Under the pieces are notes generated by a model, which saw nothing but the letters and a program-made list of their open reading frames with translations, was not told the origin of the DNA and ran no database searches. Below are positions 32,082-39,584 of a DNA stretch of 64,000 nt, piece by piece (position 1 is the stretch's first letter; each line of letters begins with the position of its first letter). Source of the DNA: Simplicispira suum (GTDB lineage: Bacteria > Pseudomonadota > Gammaproteobacteria > Burkholderiales > Burkholderiaceae_C); assembly GCF_003008595.1 (NCBI RefSeq), contig NZ_CP027669.1, positions 3,410,001-3,474,000 on the forward strand. Direction: 5' to 3'. A program made the position numbers and the translations under genes.

Positions 32082-33320
32082 GGAAATGCTGATTTATTCG
32101 ACGCAGTGCGTCTACGGCGAAGCGATCTGAAGCGTTGATAGTCACAGGGCGACCCGAGACGAAACATCATGAAGCAGATCAGCTTTGCCACAGCCGAACA
32201 CCAGACGAAGAAGCGGGTGACGCGACGCGAGAAGTTTCTCGCGGAGATGAACCAAGTGGTGCCGTGGGCCCGGTTGATCGAAGCCGTTGAGCCGTACTAC
32301 CCCACGGGCAAGCGCGGCCGCCCACCCATTGGGCTCGAGCGCATGCTGCGCTTGTACTTTGTGCAGCAGTGGTACGGCTTGGCCGATGAAGCGCTGGAAG
32401 ACGCGGTCAGCGACAGCGCTGCGATCCGCAGCTTTGTGGGCATTGACCTGGGGCGCGAAGAGGCGCCCGATGCCACAACGGTGTTGAAGTTTCGCCGCCG
32501 GCTGGAGGACAACCAGCTCACCGAGGTGATGTTTTCCCAGATCAACGCCCACCTGAGCGAGCGCGGTCTGATGATGCGCGAGGGCACGATGGTGGACGCC
32601 ACCATCATCAATGCGCCGAGTTCGACCAAGAACGAACGCAAGGAGCGTGACCCCGAAATGCACCAAACCAAGAAGCGCAACCAGTGGTACTTCGGCATGA
32701 AGGCGCACATCGGCGCGGATGCTGACTCGGGCCTGGTGCATAGCGTGCATGTCACGTCGGCCAACGAATCCGATGTGGCCCACACGCATGAGTTGCTGCA
32801 CGGACAAGAGAGTGAAGTGTTTGCCGATGCGGGCTACGTGGGTGTGGAAAAGCGCGAAGAGATCATCAAGGCCCAGGAGGCCGGAGACATCCAATCGGAC
32901 GTCAAGTGGAACGTGGCCATGGGGCGGGCCAAACTCAAGGGTATGGCCGAGGGGGCACTCAAGGAACTCACGCAAGCGCTGGAGCGCGTTAAGGCGCAAA
33001 TCAGGGCGCGGGTCGAGCACCCGTTCCATGTAGTGAAGAACTTGTTCAAGCACCAGAAGAGCCGCTACAAAGGCTTGGCCAAGAACGGCGCGCAGATGTT
33101 CAGCTTATTTGGCCTGGCCAATTTGGTGATCGCCAAGAAACGATTGCTGGCGTTGCAAGCCCAAGGAGCGTCTTGAACGGGAGATCGGCCCCGATAGGGG
33201 AGAAAACCGGGCCTTCTGGCCCTTGAAATCGACAAAAACAGACTTCAATCAGATCGCATCGTGAAATCCAAAAGCCATCACATGTTGGCCTGCGCGAAGC
33301 GGTGATTGATCAGCGTTTCC
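32082..33320 (+). mobile_element. IS5-family insertion sequence, copy 1 (1,239 bp)
   Basis: The element is bounded by CTAG on both sides (32078-32081 and 33321-33324), the 4-bp target duplication typical of the IS5 group. The terminal inverted repeats read GGAAATGCTGATTTATTC at the left and, complemented, GGAAACGCTGATCAATCA at the right. It carries one full transposase gene. A second copy of the same length lies 623 bp downstream in the same orientation. Confidence 0.93.
32169..33176 (+). CDS. IS5-family transposase, copy 1
   Basis: This is a 335-residue DDE transposase. An N-terminal DNA-binding part (RGRPPIGLERMLRLYFVQQW, ADEALEDAVSDSAAIRSF) is followed by the catalytic acids in MVDATIINAP and VFADAGYVGVEKRE, and a C-terminal RARVEHPFHVVKNLF segment with the third acid. 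It is intact, with no frameshift, and its product is identical to that of copy 2. It is transcribed away from the DUF486 gene. Confidence 0.95.
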   Translation: MKQISFATAEHQTKKRVTRREKFLAEMNQVVPWARLIEAVEPYYPTGKRGRPPIGLERMLRLYFVQQWYGLADEALEDAVSDSAAIRSFVGIDLGREEAPDATTVLKFRRRLEDNQLTEVMFSQINAHLSERGLMMREGTMVDATIINAPSSTKNERKERDPEMHQTKKRNQWYFGMKAHIGADADSGLVHSVHVTSANESDVAHTHELLHGQESEVFADAGYVGVEKREEIIKAQEAGDIQSDVKWNVAMGRAKLKGMAEGALKELTQALERVKAQIRARVEHPFHVVKNLFKHQKSRYKGLAKNGAQMFSLFGLANLVIAKKRLLALQAQGAS

Positions 33321-33473
33321 CTAGTAGTAAGTTAGCGAACAAAATATGCAGTTCGCTGTGGGTCGGTCCGCTTCACAGCCCGGTTAGACGCGGCAATAAA
33401 TACCGCGTGCGACAGCTCAACGGCCGGCGCGAACTGTGCAAAAACGCCGGGCCACGGAGGCGACGTAATGCGT

Positions 33474-33530
33474 GCAAAATCATAGCTTCTAGAGCGCACT
33501 GCGTAAGTGCTAGATGCGAAATAAACCAAA
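33474..33530. repeat. Comamonad-type intergenic palindrome (AGCGC..GCGCT family), diverged copy
   Basis: AAAATCATAGCTTCTAGAGCGC, a short loop, then GTGCTAGATGC resembles the other family copies in this window (37619, 38124, 39368, 42165, 52460). It lies between the two IS copies, which suggests that segment is native chromosome DNA. Confidence 0.45.
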
Positions 33531-33631
33531 AACCTGTGAAGCGCCTGCCGGCGAAACCCAACGCTACGCAAAAATCCGAACGGAAAATCGCTTGAAAAGC
33601 TGAATGCGCGTGAAACAACCATGACCAGAAA

Positions 33632-33934
33632 CTACAGCTTTCTGCGCAGGACCAACTTTGGAGGTGACCGGTCTGCCGGAGGCAAGTCCGGTTGGCTGAA
33701 GGGCTTGCTTGCATTAGCCATTTCGCCATGCATTACTTGGATGTGCGCATTGAGGTTGGCTTTTCTTTTGCCGCAGATGGGGCAGACCTCTTTTAGGATT
33801 TTATGCAGTAAGATAAAATTTTTCTCATGCAGTCGTTTGGATAAATGCCTTTCGTAGAAGTAATTAATGACACTTGGTGTCATGTCGTTTCCACGACACG
33901 ATCTAATATCAAGTTCATTAAAGAGATGTGCCAT
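33632..33934 (-). CDS. Small protein with a C2H2 zinc-finger-like motif, possibly 5'-truncated
   Basis: This is a 100-residue frame. It contains VCPICGKRKANLNAHIQVMH, a Cys-x2-Cys-x8-His-x4-His pattern close to a classical zinc finger, after a basic helical N-terminus (ERHLSKRLHEKNFILLHKILK). The tail is Pro/Ser-rich. The ATG at 33934 lies only 5 bases from the second IS copy, so the true 5' end may be lost; Met at 33883 is an alternative. Together with about 310 bases of unassigned DNA it fills the space between the two IS copies. I do not recognise the family; a Ros/MucR-like relation is possible but unproved. Confidence 0.45.
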   Translation of the reverse strand: MAHLFNELDIRSCRGNDMTPSVINYFYERHLSKRLHEKNFILLHKILKEVCPICGKRKANLNAHIQVMHGEMANASKPFSQPDLPPADRSPPKLVLRRKL

Positions 33935-33943
33935 CCGTGCTAG

Positions 33944-35182
33944 GGAAATGCTGATTTATTCGACGCAGTGCGTCTACGGCGAAGCGATCTGAAGCGTTGA
34001 TAGTCACAGGGCGACCCGAGACGAAACATCATGAAGCAGATCAGCTTTGCCACAGCCGAACACCAGACGAAGAAGCGGGTGACGCGACGCGAGAAGTTTC
34101 TCGCGGAGATGAACCAAGTGGTGCCGTGGGCCCGGTTGATCGAAGCCGTTGAGCCGTACTACCCCACGGGCAAGCGCGGCCGCCCACCCATTGGGCTCGA
34201 GCGCATGCTGCGCTTGTACTTTGTGCAGCAGTGGTACGGCTTGGCCGATGAAGCGCTGGAAGACGCGGTCAGCGACAGCGCTGCGATCCGCAGCTTTGTG
34301 GGCATTGACCTGGGGCGCGAAGAGGCGCCCGATGCCACAACGGTGTTGAAGTTTCGCCGCCGGCTGGAGGACAACCAGCTCACCGAGGTGATGTTTTCCC
34401 AGATCAACGCCCACCTGAGCGAGCGCGGTCTGATGATGCGCGAGGGCACGATGGTGGACGCCACCATCATCAATGCGCCGAGTTCGACCAAGAACGAACG
34501 CAAGGAGCGTGACCCCGAAATGCACCAAACCAAGAAGCGCAACCAGTGGTACTTCGGCATGAAGGCGCACATCGGCGCGGATGCTGACTCGGGCCTGGTG
34601 CATAGCGTGCATGTCACGTCGGCCAACGAATCCGATGTGGCCCACACGCATGAGTTGCTGCACGGACAAGAGAGTGAAGTGTTTGCCGATGCGGGCTACG
34701 TGGGTGTGGAAAAGCGCGAAGAGATCATCAAGGCCCAGGAGGCCGGAGACATCCAATCGGACGTCAAGTGGAACGTGGCCATGGGGCGGGCCAAACTCAA
34801 GGGTATGGCCGAGGGGGCACTCAAGGAACTCACGCAAGCGCTGGAGCGCGTTAAGGCGCAAATCAGGGCGCGGGTCGAGCACCCGTTCCATGTAGTGAAG
34901 AACTTGTTCAAGCACCAGAAGAGCCGCTACAAAGGCTTGGCCAAGAACGGCGCGCAGATGTTCAGCTTATTTGGCCTGGCCAATTTGGTGATCGCCAAGA
35001 AACGATTGCTGGCGTTGCAAGCCCAAGGAGCGTCTTGAACGGGAGATCGGCCCCGATAGGGGAGAAAACCGGGCCTTCTGGCCCTTGAAATCGACAAAAA
35101 CAGACTTCAATCAGATCGCATCGTGAAATCCAAAAGCCATCACATGTTGGCCTGCGCGAAGCGGTGATTGATCAGCGTTTCC
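33944..35182 (+). mobile_element. IS5-family insertion sequence, copy 2 (1,239 bp)
   Basis: Same length, ends and orientation as the copy at 32082, with CTAG at 33940-33943 and 35183-35186. The visible sequences of the two copies agree throughout. With copy 1 it could form a composite transposon carrying the 623 bp between them, but each copy has its own complete CTAG flanks, so independent insertions are as likely. Confidence 0.93.
34031..35038 (+). CDS. IS5-family transposase, copy 2
   Basis: This 335-residue transposase is identical at protein level to copy 1 and intact. Identity of the two copies means recent duplication or ongoing gene conversion. Recombination between the direct copies would delete one IS and the zinc-finger-like gene. 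Confidence 0.95.
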   Translation: MKQISFATAEHQTKKRVTRREKFLAEMNQVVPWARLIEAVEPYYPTGKRGRPPIGLERMLRLYFVQQWYGLADEALEDAVSDSAAIRSFVGIDLGREEAPDATTVLKFRRRLEDNQLTEVMFSQINAHLSERGLMMREGTMVDATIINAPSSTKNERKERDPEMHQTKKRNQWYFGMKAHIGADADSGLVHSVHVTSANESDVAHTHELLHGQESEVFADAGYVGVEKREEIIKAQEAGDIQSDVKWNVAMGRAKLKGMAEGALKELTQALERVKAQIRARVEHPFHVVKNLFKHQKSRYKGLAKNGAQMFSLFGLANLVIAKKRLLALQAQGAS

Positions 35183-35290
35183 CTAGAGGCGACTTAACAC
35201 CTGCATTGGAGTAGATCCGAAACAAATCAGCCGCTGCATCACAAAACTCACTACGGTATGTGGTCGCGCCTGGCGCTATATAGCTATTTC

Positions 35291-35344
35291 GCCCAGTGAT
35301 AGCTGGGCCTTGATTTTTTCTGCAAAAATCAAGGAGTATTTTTT
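35291..35344 (+). terminator. Double hairpin with trailing T run
   Basis: GCCCAG-N6-CTGGGC (35291-35308) is followed directly by a perfect 11-bp stem, CCTTGATTTTT / AAAAATCAAGG (35308-35318 and 35324-35334) with a 5-base loop, and then a T run at 35339-35344. The 261 bases from the IS end to the next gene hold no convincing gene; a 72-codon frame across them has no recognisable product. The structure may be a terminator or a structured RNA end. Confidence 0.45.
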
Positions 35345-35447
35345 CTCGATTTTGATCTCTGTGGCTCAGTTGCATGTCGAAGGCTAACACTTGATGGGGC
35401 GCCGTTAGGTTTCCCGCTTGACTGATGGATAGATCGCATTTCCGCCG

Positions 35448-36449
35448 CTATGCAGCACTGGCCTTCCCACCGAGTGTCCTCGCAATTTCAACGATCTTGA
35501 GGTCCGATTCAGAGCCGCCTTTGGAGTCGAGGTAGCCCGTTGCCGTAGACCCGAAGATTGCGCGCGTTGCTTCCATCAGAACTGCGTCCTTCGTCGGATC
35601 GTCGCTAGCCGCGTTTGAGAACGCCTGGAATGTCTGGAGACTAAGCGCACGATGACGGTTCACCGTCGATAGATGTTTCAGCGCCTTGTATGTTTTTCCG
35701 CACCAAAGAGTCGCGGTGAAAAGAACCACAAGTGCAGCAAGTTTGCCGCCAAATCGCTGCGCAATACTTGGAACGTCGTCGCCTGCTATGGGATATAACC
35801 ATACGATGATGGCAAAACCTAGCGTGAGTGCAGCCCCACCCGCAGTCAATAACAGCCATTTTCTAGCCTGATCATCCAGGGAAACTGCTTCGTTCTTGAA
35901 GTCTTGCGTAAAGACCGCAGCTCCTGCAGCAGCCGACGCTTCGCGCGCTTGGGTGATTATTCCCTCGATCTCCGATTGTCGAGCCTGGATGGTTGCCTTG
36001 GCACTCTCAATCAAGGTTTGAGCTTGACCAACTGATGTTGTCAAGGCGTCGATGTTCTTCGCGACATCGCCCTTTTGATAGGCTAGAAATGGGATCCAGG
36101 GGCTTGCAATTGTGTAGAGCTGATCAGCCCGACCATGAATCTCGTTGACTAGGTTGTCGCGAGTTTGTGTAGGCGTTTCTTGCTCGATATTGAACATATC
36201 AACGCGTGCAAAGACTTCCGAGGTTTGCTTTGTCTCAGATTGGATTTGAGTGACAGCGGAATCCGTGAGGTATTCCAAGGGAAGAACGCTAAGGTGGGCT
36301 AGGAGTTCGAAGACGCGCTTGAAGTCTTGCGCAGCCTTCTCGAACGTGATGGAACCCCACTCGGATCGGGATTCGAGTCGGTTTTCACGAAAGGCTAGGG
36401 CCTTGCCGATCTCTACTCGAAGTGCTTCAGCAGATTCATGGGTTGCCAA
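35448..36449 (-). CDS. Unknown coiled-coil protein with two membrane segments
   Basis: This is a 333-residue protein. Residues 1-110 are helical and charged. Residues 130-190 are a likely coiled coil (GQAQTLIESAKATIQARQSEIEGI). Two membrane segments then follow (LLLTAGGAALTLGFAIIVWLY near 200-220 and LAALVVLFTATLWCGKTY near 240-255) and a soluble C-terminus. I do not recognise the family. Its architecture, its lower GC than the catabolic genes beside it and its place beside IS elements suggest acquired DNA. There is a gap of 227 bases to mmsB with no gene. Confidence 0.7.
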   Translation of the reverse strand: MATHESAEALRVEIGKALAFRENRLESRSEWGSITFEKAAQDFKRVFELLAHLSVLPLEYLTDSAVTQIQSETKQTSEVFARVDMFNIEQETPTQTRDNLVNEIHGRADQLYTIASPWIPFLAYQKGDVAKNIDALTTSVGQAQTLIESAKATIQARQSEIEGIITQAREASAAAGAAVFTQDFKNEAVSLDDQARKWLLLTAGGAALTLGFAIIVWLYPIAGDDVPSIAQRFGGKLAALVVLFTATLWCGKTYKALKHLSTVNRHRALSLQTFQAFSNAASDDPTKDAVLMEATRAIFGSTATGYLDSKGGSESDLKIVEIARTLGGKASAA

Positions 36450-36676
36450 GGTGATCTCCTAATGCGGTCAAACTAGAAATGGACGACAGCGCCAGCGCCA
36501 GCGCTATGGCAGGGCGGAGAAAAAGTGTAAGTGTGACTTGTTGCTTCGTGACTGTGACGCGAAAAGACGATAGGTAAGCTTCAAAATCCCGGATTAAAAC
36601 GAGAGCGGGCGCTGCGATGTGGTCACATCCTACAGCGCCTGTCTCAACTTGTAACGCGCAAGCGCGCAGCAGCAGT

Positions 36677-37573
36677 TCAGTTCTTCTTCTGCACCATCTT
36701 GATCACGCTGGAAAAATCCTCCCCGCCATGCCCCGCCAGGCTGTGCGCCGCATAAATCGAGCGCGCCAGGCCACCCAACGGCGTGCTGGCCTTCATGGCC
36801 GTGGCGTTTTCCTGCGCCAAGCCCAAATCCTTCAGCATCAGGTCCGTCCCGAAACCGCCCGCGTAGCCTTTGCTGGCGGGGGCGTTCTCGTGCACGCCGG
36901 GGAAGGGGTTGTATTTTTCCAGTGCCCAGTTGCCGCCCGAGCTTCGGCGCATGATCTCTGACAGCACTCTGGGGTCGAGGCCGTTGGCGACGCCCAGGGC
37001 AATCGCCTCAGAGGTGCCGGCCATCAGGATGCCGAGCAGCATGTTGTTGCAGATCTTGGCGGTCTGGCCGGCGCCTACGGCTCCGGCGTGGAAGATGTTG
37101 GCGCCCATTTTCTCGAGCAGGGGGCGGGCGCGTTCCAGCGCGGCTGCGTCGCCGCCAACCATGAAGGTGAGGGTGCCGGCAATGGCGCCGCCGGTGCCGC
37201 CGGATACCGGCGCGTCGATGAAGGCAATGCCGGCCGCTTCTGCGGCTTTGGCGACTTTCTGGCTGGTGGCGGCGGCAATGGTCGAGCTGTCAATGACCAG
37301 CGTGCCTTTGGCGATGGACCCAAGCAGTCCGGGCTGGCCGTCGCGCCCCAGGTAAAGGGCTTCGACATGCTGGCTGGCGGGCAGCATGCTGATGACGACT
37401 TCGGCGCCCTGCACGGCGGCGGTGGCGTCGGCAGCGATCTTCAGGCCGCCCTCGCCGCACTTCTCGCAAGCGGGTTTGGAGAGGTCAAAGGCGCGGACGT
37501 CGTGGCCGGCTTTTTGCAGGTTGAGGGCCATGGGGCCGCCCATGTTGCCTAGGCCGATGAATGCGATTTGCAT
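36677..37573 (-). CDS. mmsB: 3-hydroxyisobutyrate dehydrogenase
   Basis: This is a 298-residue NAD-dependent beta-hydroxyacid dehydrogenase that turns 3-hydroxyisobutyrate into methylmalonate semialdehyde in valine breakdown. The Rossmann motif IAFIGLGNMGGPMA is at the N-terminus, the substrate motif DAPVSGGTGGA near residue 120, and the catalytic lysine in GQTAKICNNMLLG. It ends the mmsA-acd-mmsB direction of transcription, separated from the others by the TfoX gene. A GGAG ribosome site (AGGAGACACC) precedes the ATG. Confidence 0.95.
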   Translation of the reverse strand: MQIAFIGLGNMGGPMALNLQKAGHDVRAFDLSKPACEKCGEGGLKIAADATAAVQGAEVVISMLPASQHVEALYLGRDGQPGLLGSIAKGTLVIDSSTIAAATSQKVAKAAEAAGIAFIDAPVSGGTGGAIAGTLTFMVGGDAAALERARPLLEKMGANIFHAGAVGAGQTAKICNNMLLGILMAGTSEAIALGVANGLDPRVLSEIMRRSSGGNWALEKYNPFPGVHENAPASKGYAGGFGTDLMLKDLGLAQENATAMKASTPLGGLARSIYAAHSLAGHGGEDFSSVIKMVQKKN

Positions 37574-37618
37574 GGTGGTGTCTCCTGTTGGTACTGAGGG
37601 TTGAGGGCAGGTTTGCTT

Positions 37619-37680
37619 TGTTTTTGATAGCTGCTTGCACTTATAGGATGTGCGCTAGGGGCCAAAAAAGCTTGAAATTT
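37619..37680. repeat. Comamonad-type intergenic palindrome
   Basis: GATAGCTGCTTGCACTTATAGG and GTGCGCTAGGGGCCAAAAA form an imperfect hairpin. It lies between the TfoX and mmsB genes. It belongs to the dispersed TAGCTGC-AGCGCTT...AAGCGCTAG family seen in five other places here. Confidence 0.55.
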
Positions 37681-37685
37681 GCGCA

Positions 37686-38105
37686 CTAATGCTGGCGGAA
37701 CTTGTGCTCGGCCTCCAGGCCGGATGCCGTCGGCGGCTTGCGGCGGCGCGGCGAGGCTCTGGCCTGCGGGTTGAAGGCGAGGGCGCCGCCAATCCAGCGC
37801 TGCCACTGGGCGCGGGTGGCGTAGGCGTCGGGCTCGACCCAGAAGTAGCCGCGCATGCCGCCGCGTGGGTCCATTTCGCGCAGGCCAGGGGTTTCGGCGG
37901 TGGCTTCGTGCTCGTCGGGCGGCAGGCGCACCAGCAGGTCTTCGCGTTTGACGGCCACGCAGAACTTGCCGTCCACCATGAAGGCGCAGCTGCCAAACAG
38001 CGTGCGTTCTTCTACCGGAATTTCCGCGCCCAGCTGCTCGGCCAGCGCGTCCCGCACGGCGGCAATCAGGTGCAGGGTTTCGTCGGCCAGAGGGCGAGCG
38101 GGCAT
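37686..38105 (-). CDS. TfoX/Sxy N-terminal-domain family protein
   Basis: This is a 139-residue protein consisting of one TfoX N-terminal domain (ERTLFGSCAFMVDGKFCVAVKREDLLVRLPPDE, MRGYFWVEPDA) and a basic C-terminal tail. The C-terminal TfoX domain is absent, as in many short family members. Full-length TfoX/Sxy controls competence genes; short versions have no clear role. Intergenic palindromes on both sides suggest it is a separate transcription unit within the valine cluster. Confidence 0.82.
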   Translation of the reverse strand: MPARPLADETLHLIAAVRDALAEQLGAEIPVEERTLFGSCAFMVDGKFCVAVKREDLLVRLPPDEHEATAETPGLREMDPRGGMRGYFWVEPDAYATRAQWQRWIGGALAFNPQARASPRRRKPPTASGLEAEHKFRQH

Positions 38106-38123
38106 GGCGGCAGCGGTTGGATT

Positions 38124-38180
38124 GTTGACAAAAAAGGCCGCTATCGCTTGTCGGTCATGCGCTAGCAGCTACTGAAATGC
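38124..38180. repeat. Comamonad-type intergenic palindrome
   Basis: GCCGCTATCGCTTGTCGG, then CATGCGCTAGCAGCTACTG, is the same repeat in reverse orientation. It touches the stop end of the acyl-CoA dehydrogenase gene and lies upstream of the TfoX gene. Confidence 0.55.
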
Positions 38181-39346
38181 TAGCGAATCGCATCGGGAGC
38201 GTCGCCCTCCAGCATGCGCCGCGCAATGATGACGCGCATGATTTCGTTCGTGCCTTCCAGAATCTGGTGCACGCGGGCATCGCGCAGCAGGCGTTCCAGC
38301 GGGTACTCGCGGATGTAGCCGTAGCCGCCGTGCAGTTGCAGGGCGTCGTTGCAGACGGCAAAGCCGGCGTCGGTGGCGAAGCGCTTGGCCATGGCGCAGT
38401 AGGTACTGGCGTCGGGCGCGCCGGCGTCGAGTTTGCTGGCGGCCAGGCGCACCATTTGCCGCGCGGCGACGAGTTCGGTCGCCATGTCGGCCAGCTTGAA
38501 CTGCAGCGCCTGAAAGCTCGCCAGCGCTTTGCCGAACTGCTTGCGCTCCTGCATGTAGCTTTGTGCCTGCGTCAACGCGCCCTGCGCGGCGCCGATCGAG
38601 CAGGTGGCGATGTTGATGCGCCCGCCGTCCAGCCCCTTCATGGCGATCTTGAAGCCTTCGCCTTCGCTGCCGAGCAAGTGGTCGGCCGGGATTTCGACGT
38701 TGTCAAAACTGATGGTGCGCGTGGGCTGGCTGTTCCAGCCCATTTTTTCTTCCTTCTTGCCGTAGCTGACGCCGGGGGCGTCGGCCGGCACGGCAAAGGC
38801 GCTGATGCCGCGCGCGCCCGATGCAGCGTCGCCGGTGCGGGCCATGAGCACCAGCACGTCGGTGGCGCCGGCGCCGGAGATGAAGGCTTTGGAGCCGTTG
38901 ATGCGGTAACCGCTTTCCGTTCGGTCGGCGCGGGTTTTGAGCGAGGCGGCGTCGGACCCGGCGCCGGGCTCGGTCAGGCAGTACGAGGCCAGTTTTTGTC
39001 CGCTGGTCAGCGGCTCGCCCCAGCGCTCGCGCACCGCTTCGGTTCCCCAGGTGCCGAGCATCCAGGTCGCCATGTTGTGGATGGTGATGAAGGCGGTGGT
39101 GGACGGGTCAAACGCCGCCATTTCCTCGAACACCAGCGTGGCATCGAGCCGGGGCAGCGCCAGGCCACCAATCGATTCGGGCGCGTACAGCCCGCAAAAA
39201 CCCAGCTCGCCGGCTTTGGCAATCGTCTCTTTGGGGAAGATGGCCTGCGCATCCCACTCGGCCGCGTGCGGCGCCAGCTCGGCCACCGCGAAGTCGCGCG
39301 CAGTCTGTGCAAAGGCGCGCTGGTCTTCGTTGAGTTCAAAGTCCAT
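38180..39346 (-). CDS. Acyl-CoA dehydrogenase (isobutyryl-CoA dehydrogenase-like)
   Basis: This 388-residue FAD enzyme inserts the alpha-beta double bond in short branched acyl-CoA. Family motifs seen are ASYCLTEPGAGSDAASLKTRA, IRTISFDNVEIPADHLLG (here TRTISFDNVEIPA) and the C-terminal QLHGGYGYIREYPLERLLRDAR followed by ILEGTNEIMR. The catalytic glutamate lies in LEGTNE. Context between mmsA and mmsB points to isobutyryl-CoA in valine breakdown. The hydratase and hydrolase of the pathway are not in this cluster. Confidence 0.92.
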   Translation of the reverse strand: MDFELNEDQRAFAQTARDFAVAELAPHAAEWDAQAIFPKETIAKAGELGFCGLYAPESIGGLALPRLDATLVFEEMAAFDPSTTAFITIHNMATWMLGTWGTEAVRERWGEPLTSGQKLASYCLTEPGAGSDAASLKTRADRTESGYRINGSKAFISGAGATDVLVLMARTGDAASGARGISAFAVPADAPGVSYGKKEEKMGWNSQPTRTISFDNVEIPADHLLGSEGEGFKIAMKGLDGGRINIATCSIGAAQGALTQAQSYMQERKQFGKALASFQALQFKLADMATELVAARQMVRLAASKLDAGAPDASTYCAMAKRFATDAGFAVCNDALQLHGGYGYIREYPLERLLRDARVHQILEGTNEIMRVIIARRMLEGDAPDAIR

Positions 39347-39367
39347 CAGCGGGTCTCCCAGTAGGTT

Positions 39368-39423
39368 TGCTTTTGTTTTGATAGCTGCCAGCGCTTACTG
39401 AATAAGCGCTAGCAGCGGTTTTA
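39368..39423. repeat. Comamonad-type intergenic palindrome
   Basis: TTTTGATAGCTGCCAGCGCTTA and TAAGCGCTAGCAGCGGTTTT pair as a near-perfect hairpin; this is the cleanest copy in the window. It lies upstream of the acyl-CoA dehydrogenase gene. Confidence 0.65.
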
Positions 39424-39481
39424 ACCGATACCCTGCGTGCCAGGCGTCAGCGAGGTAGCAGAGACTGCGCCCCATAGTTCG

Positions 39482-39537
39482 GCAGCGGGGTCAGAGCACG
39501 AGTTTCGCAGGGCGAAATCGTGATCTGACCCCGTTGC
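39482..39537. repeat. REP-like palindrome with GGGGTCAGA ends
   Basis: GCAGCGGGGTCAGAGCACGA at the left matches the complement of TCGTGATCTGACCCCGTTGC at the right in 18 of 20 positions, with a further inner TTTCGC/GCGAAA pair. GGGGTCAGA-type palindromes are common REP elements mobilised by TnpA-REP transposases elsewhere. It lies between mmsA and the acyl-CoA dehydrogenase gene and can form a long hairpin in their mRNA. Confidence 0.65.
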
Positions 39538-39584
39538 CTGTGCCGCGCGGTGCGCAACGCTGCGGCGCGTGCCTGCACCGCTCC

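Noticed and set aside
33302..33595. A 97-codon plus-strand frame starting inside the end of IS copy 1
   Set aside because: Its start lies in the IS terminal repeat, its product is basic low-information sequence, and it covers an intergenic palindrome. Not treated as a gene.
35384..35412. CTAAC...GTTAGGT resembling an integron attC pair of core sites
   Set aside because: The spacing of the two core sites (about 20 bases) is far shorter than an attC site, inner L sites are absent, and the 5' core does not fit the consensus. No integrase or cassette series is present.
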